Source: Actinocorallia aurantiaca
GTDB taxonomy: Bacteria > Actinomycetota > Actinomycetes > Streptosporangiales > Streptosporangiaceae
NCBI RefSeq assembly: GCF_039533685.1
Contig: NZ_BAAATZ010000009.1
Coordinates: forward strand, 372,001 to 436,000
Reading direction: 5' to 3'
DNA: 64,000 nt
The notes under the pieces were generated by a model. The model was not told where the DNA came from, searched no databases, and was given only the letters and a program-made list of their open reading frames with translations. Positions within the stretch are counted from its first letter, which is position 1, and each line of letters starts with the position of its first letter. Below are positions 61,806-64,000 of the stretch, one piece after another. Position numbers and translations under genes: made by a program.

Positions 61806-63458
61806 ATGGCTGAGCCGGGTAGGCCGCTGCGGTCGATCGCCGCGCCGTTCGTCGTCGTCCATCCCCAGGGCGTGTCGATCCGCACCCGGCTCAAGGGCCT
61901 CACCCCTCGGGACGAGGAGGTGTTGTGCCGGGTGGGTGCGCATCTGGGGTCGTTGGCGGGCCGGGACCTGGCTGATCGCTGCGCCGACGGCCTCCAGCAC
62001 ACCGCGCAGCGGTGGGCGGAGCGCAAACGGAACCTGACCGGCCAGTCCTCCTCGCGGTGGGCTGGGGCGATCACCAAGGCCACCCACGACCAGTGGGCGC
62101 TGTCGCGGCGCTCCCAGGCCGCACACCTGAACACCCTGGATGCCGCCATCGGCACGATCGAGCATCGTCTGGCCCTGCCCCTGGGCGAGAAGGGCAGCAA
62201 ACGAGCCCCGGGCGGCTACCGCTCCAGGAGCGAGTGGTTCGCCAAGTCCCGCCGCCTGGCCTTGCTGAAGGAACGCCGCACGAAGGTCGCGGCCGACCGC
62301 GCCGCCGGGAGGGTGCGGGTGGCGCGCGGTGGCCGCAGGCTCGCGAACACCCGCCATCACCTGAAGGAAGCCGACCTCACCCGCGAGCAGTGGCGGGCGC
62401 GGTGGGAGGCGGCCCGCTGGTTCCTGTCCGCCGACGGCGAGAGCGGCAAGCGGTACGGCAACGAGACCATCCGCATCACCCCCGGCGGGCAGATCTCCCT
62501 CAAACTCCCCGCGCCCCTGACCGGCCTCGCCAACGCGCCCCACGGCCGGTACGTGCTGGCCGCCCGGGTGTCCTTCGCCCACCGGGGCCAGGAGTGGGCC
62601 GATCGGGTGGCCGCCGACCGCGCGACGGCCTACCGCCTACACCTGGACGCCGAGCGGGGCCGCTGGTATGTGGACGCGGCCTGGCAGCGCCCGCCCGTGC
62701 GGGTTCTGTCGTTGGAGGCGGCGAGGGCGGCCGGGATGGTGGGGGTGGACACCAACGCCGACCACCTGGCGGCCTGGCGGCTGGACGTGCACGGCAACCC
62801 GGTCGGTCGGCCGGTCCGTTTCGACTACGACCTGTCGGGCACCGCAGAGCATCGGGACGCGCAGTTGCGGCATGCCCTGATCCGGCTGCTGCACTGGGCC
62901 CGTCGCATCGAGGCGAAGGCGATCGCGGTGGAGGATCTGGACTTCGCCGATTCCAGGACCCGGGAGAGGCACGGCCGAAACCGCCGCTTCCGCCAGCTCA
63001 TCTCCGGTATCCCCACCAGCCGCCTGAAGGCCCGGCTGGTCTCGATGGCCGCCGAATGCGGTATCGCTGTGGTGGCGGTGGATCCGGCCTATACCAGCGT
63101 GTGGGGCGCCAGGTACTGGCAGAAACCCACCAGCACCACTGAACGCAAGACGACCCGGCACGAGGCTGCGAGCCTGGTGATCGGGAGACGCGCCCTGGGG
63201 CATGGTGCCCGGCGTCGGACGGCGCCGCCCCCGCATCACCGGAGTGATGGTGCGGGGCATCGGACCGTCCAGGCCGAACGCCGTGACCTGGGGCGTGAGG
63301 AACCCCGCCACCCCGTCACGGAGCGTGTACACGATGCGCGTAGCCCGGCAGAGGGAAAGAGAACGCGGGGAACCAGCGCATCCAACACCGTTCGGGATGC
63401 GCGCAGTACCAGGGCATGGGTCCAAAACCCATTCCTGGACACTGTTGAGGAACGGTAA
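61806..63458 (+). CDS. TnpB-related RuvC-domain protein
   Basis: 550 residues. An N-terminal helical region rich in Arg is followed by a RuvC nuclease core: GVDTNADHLAAW (D315), AIAVEDLDF (E376) and RHEAASLVIGRRALGHG (E453, where Asp is usual). The stretch VDPAYTSVWGARYW replaces the four-Cys zinc finger of classical TnpB. This is the IS200/IS605 accessory, TnpB-related type frequent in actinomycetes. The C-terminal 75 residues are low-complexity Arg-rich and may not be conserved. No TnpA or transposon end was recognised. TnpB proteins are RNA-guided nucleases; activity here is uncertain. Confidence 0.85.
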   Translation: MAEPGRPLRSIAAPFVVVHPQGVSIRTRLKGLTPRDEEVLCRVGAHLGSLAGRDLADRCADGLQHTAQRWAERKRNLTGQSSSRWAGAITKATHDQWALSRRSQAAHLNTLDAAIGTIEHRLALPLGEKGSKRAPGGYRSRSEWFAKSRRLALLKERRTKVAADRAAGRVRVARGGRRLANTRHHLKEADLTREQWRARWEAARWFLSADGESGKRYGNETIRITPGGQISLKLPAPLTGLANAPHGRYVLAARVSFAHRGQEWADRVAADRATAYRLHLDAERGRWYVDAAWQRPPVRVLSLEAARAAGMVGVDTNADHLAAWRLDVHGNPVGRPVRFDYDLSGTAEHRDAQLRHALIRLLHWARRIEAKAIAVEDLDFADSRTRERHGRNRRFRQLISGIPTSRLKARLVSMAAECGIAVVAVDPAYTSVWGARYWQKPTSTTERKTTRHEAASLVIGRRALGHGARRRTAPPPHHRSDGAGHRTVQAERRDLGREEPRHPVTERVHDARSPAEGKRTRGTSASNTVRDARSTRAWVQNPFLDTVEER

Positions 63459-63531
63459 TCGAGTACCCGGTCACCGGATCTGAGTACTTTTACGGATGTG
63501 CCGGGGAAGCGGGCCTGGTTCCCTCAAGGGC

Positions 63532-63855
63532 ATGATCAAGCTCGCCACCCCCGCGGCGCTCCTCTACGCGATCTCGATCCTCTGCCTGTCCTACCGGCTG
63601 CACACGGTGCCCGGCTCGGACCCCGGCCTGGACGGCGTCTGGCTGCTGCTGGCGAGCCTCCCGACCGGCCTCGTGCCGTTGATGCTCCCCCTTCCGGAGA
63701 GCCGCGACGTCTTCCTGCTCGCGATGACGGCGGCGGGCCTGTTCCAGGCCCTGCTGGTCTGGCTGGCCGGGAGGATGTTCGACAGCCCGCTGCTTCAGAA
63801 GCCCGGACCGGTGATCATGCCGCCGTCGACCAGGACCTCGCTGCCCGAGCAGTAG
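63532..63855 (+). CDS. Small membrane protein (SCO4225-like)
   Basis: 107 residues from ATG 63532. Three membrane segments (ATPAALLYAISILCLSY, GVWLLLASLPTGLVPLMLP and VFLLAMTAAGLFQALLVWLAG) with a GSDPGLDG loop. It resembles the SCO4225 family of actinomycete membrane proteins. The last 20 codons overlap the convergent SDR gene, so the C-terminus is probably not under strong selection. Confidence 0.7.
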   Translation: MIKLATPAALLYAISILCLSYRLHTVPGSDPGLDGVWLLLASLPTGLVPLMLPLPESRDVFLLAMTAAGLFQALLVWLAGRMFDSPLLQKPGPVIMPPSTRTSLPEQ

Positions 63856-64000
63856 GACGAGTCGTCACTGGCCAGGAACGTCACCAGACCGGACACCTCC
63901 TGGGACTTGCCCAGCCGTCCCAGCGGCAGCGCCTTCATGAACGCGTCGGCGTTCTCCGCCCCCCGCTCGACCACTTCGGGGTCCAGCGACATCGAGGTGA
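63795..64000 (-). CDS. Short-chain dehydrogenase, C-terminal part
   Basis: The minus-strand frame enters from the right edge and ends at 63795. PLGRLGKSQEVSGLVTFLAS, DDSSYCSGSEVLVDGG is the typical C-terminal stretch of classical SDRs related to 3-alpha-hydroxysteroid and glucose 1-dehydrogenases. The catalytic YxxxK and the cofactor motif lie beyond the window. Confidence 0.9.
   Translation of the reverse strand, partial: TSMSLDPEVVERGAENADAFMKALPLGRLGKSQEVSGLVTFLASDDSSYCSGSEVLVDGGMITGPGF

Noticed and set aside
61759..61813. A 17-codon frame overlapping the TnpB-related start
   Set aside because: Too short to evaluate and without a recognisable product, although its stop overlaps the downstream start region.

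Overview
The window is 64 kb of very GC-rich DNA (strong third-position G/C, frequent GTG and TTG starts, ATGA/GTGA overlaps) from an actinomycete. The gene families (PknG operon, WhiJ-type XRE/DUF397/HATPase sets, PucR-type regulators, F420/LLM enzyme, dxr-ispG-GNAT block) suggest a filamentous member such as Streptosporangiales; the exact genus cannot be fixed from sequence reading alone. No rRNA, tRNA, CRISPR or phage was seen. One 22-base run of N (38810-38831) sits inside a GC-rich hairpin.

Layout. 1-5.6 kb: a PknG-type signalling operon on the minus strand (kinase, PP2C phosphatase, FHA protein, GlnX-like membrane protein cut by the left edge). 5.7-9.7 kb: two secreted or lipid-type esterases and a striking ice-binding-like/collagen-like/Cys-heptad surface protein. 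10.6-17.9 kb: hydrolases and small regulators (MarR-haloalkane dehalogenase operon, LysR/DapA-like pair, MBL protein). 18.1-30.5 kb: two related HATPase/mmsA/PucR loci, the first with only a relic of mmsA, separated by a DUF1989-OYE-deacetylase operon and a Nudix/DUF397/XRE group. 30.6-44.7 kb: CoA-transferase, PotD-like binding protein, GABA transaminase with its PucR regulator, a secreted tripeptidyl-peptidase, the MEP genes dxr and ispG with a GNAT gene, a secreted serine protease and a succinate-semialdehyde-type dehydrogenase. 44.7-50.2 kb: small membrane proteins, a VOC protein, an ECF sigma factor fused to a class III cyclase-like domain, and a second HATPase/XRE/DUF397 set. 50.3-64 kb: lipase, beta-propeller, NmrA/DUF3037/HipA-like operon, secreted proteins, F420-type enzyme, thioesterase, CBS protein, TetR/amidase pair, endonuclease V, a TnpB-related gene, and an SDR cut by the right edge.

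How the genes may work together. A distributed amine/beta-amino-acid catabolic theme links mmsA, a beta-alanine-type transaminase, gabT, the aldehyde dehydrogenase and the orphan PotD-like protein, with PucR regulators divergent from the first two sets. A short palindromic motif (GGACACAGTGT and close variants) recurs in these promoters and is proposed as a shared PucR operator. The most unusual items are the cyclase-like/ECF sigma fusion with its two small partner genes, the FHA protein that retains the flanks of a vWA domain but has lost its core, and the Cys-heptad collagen-like protein.
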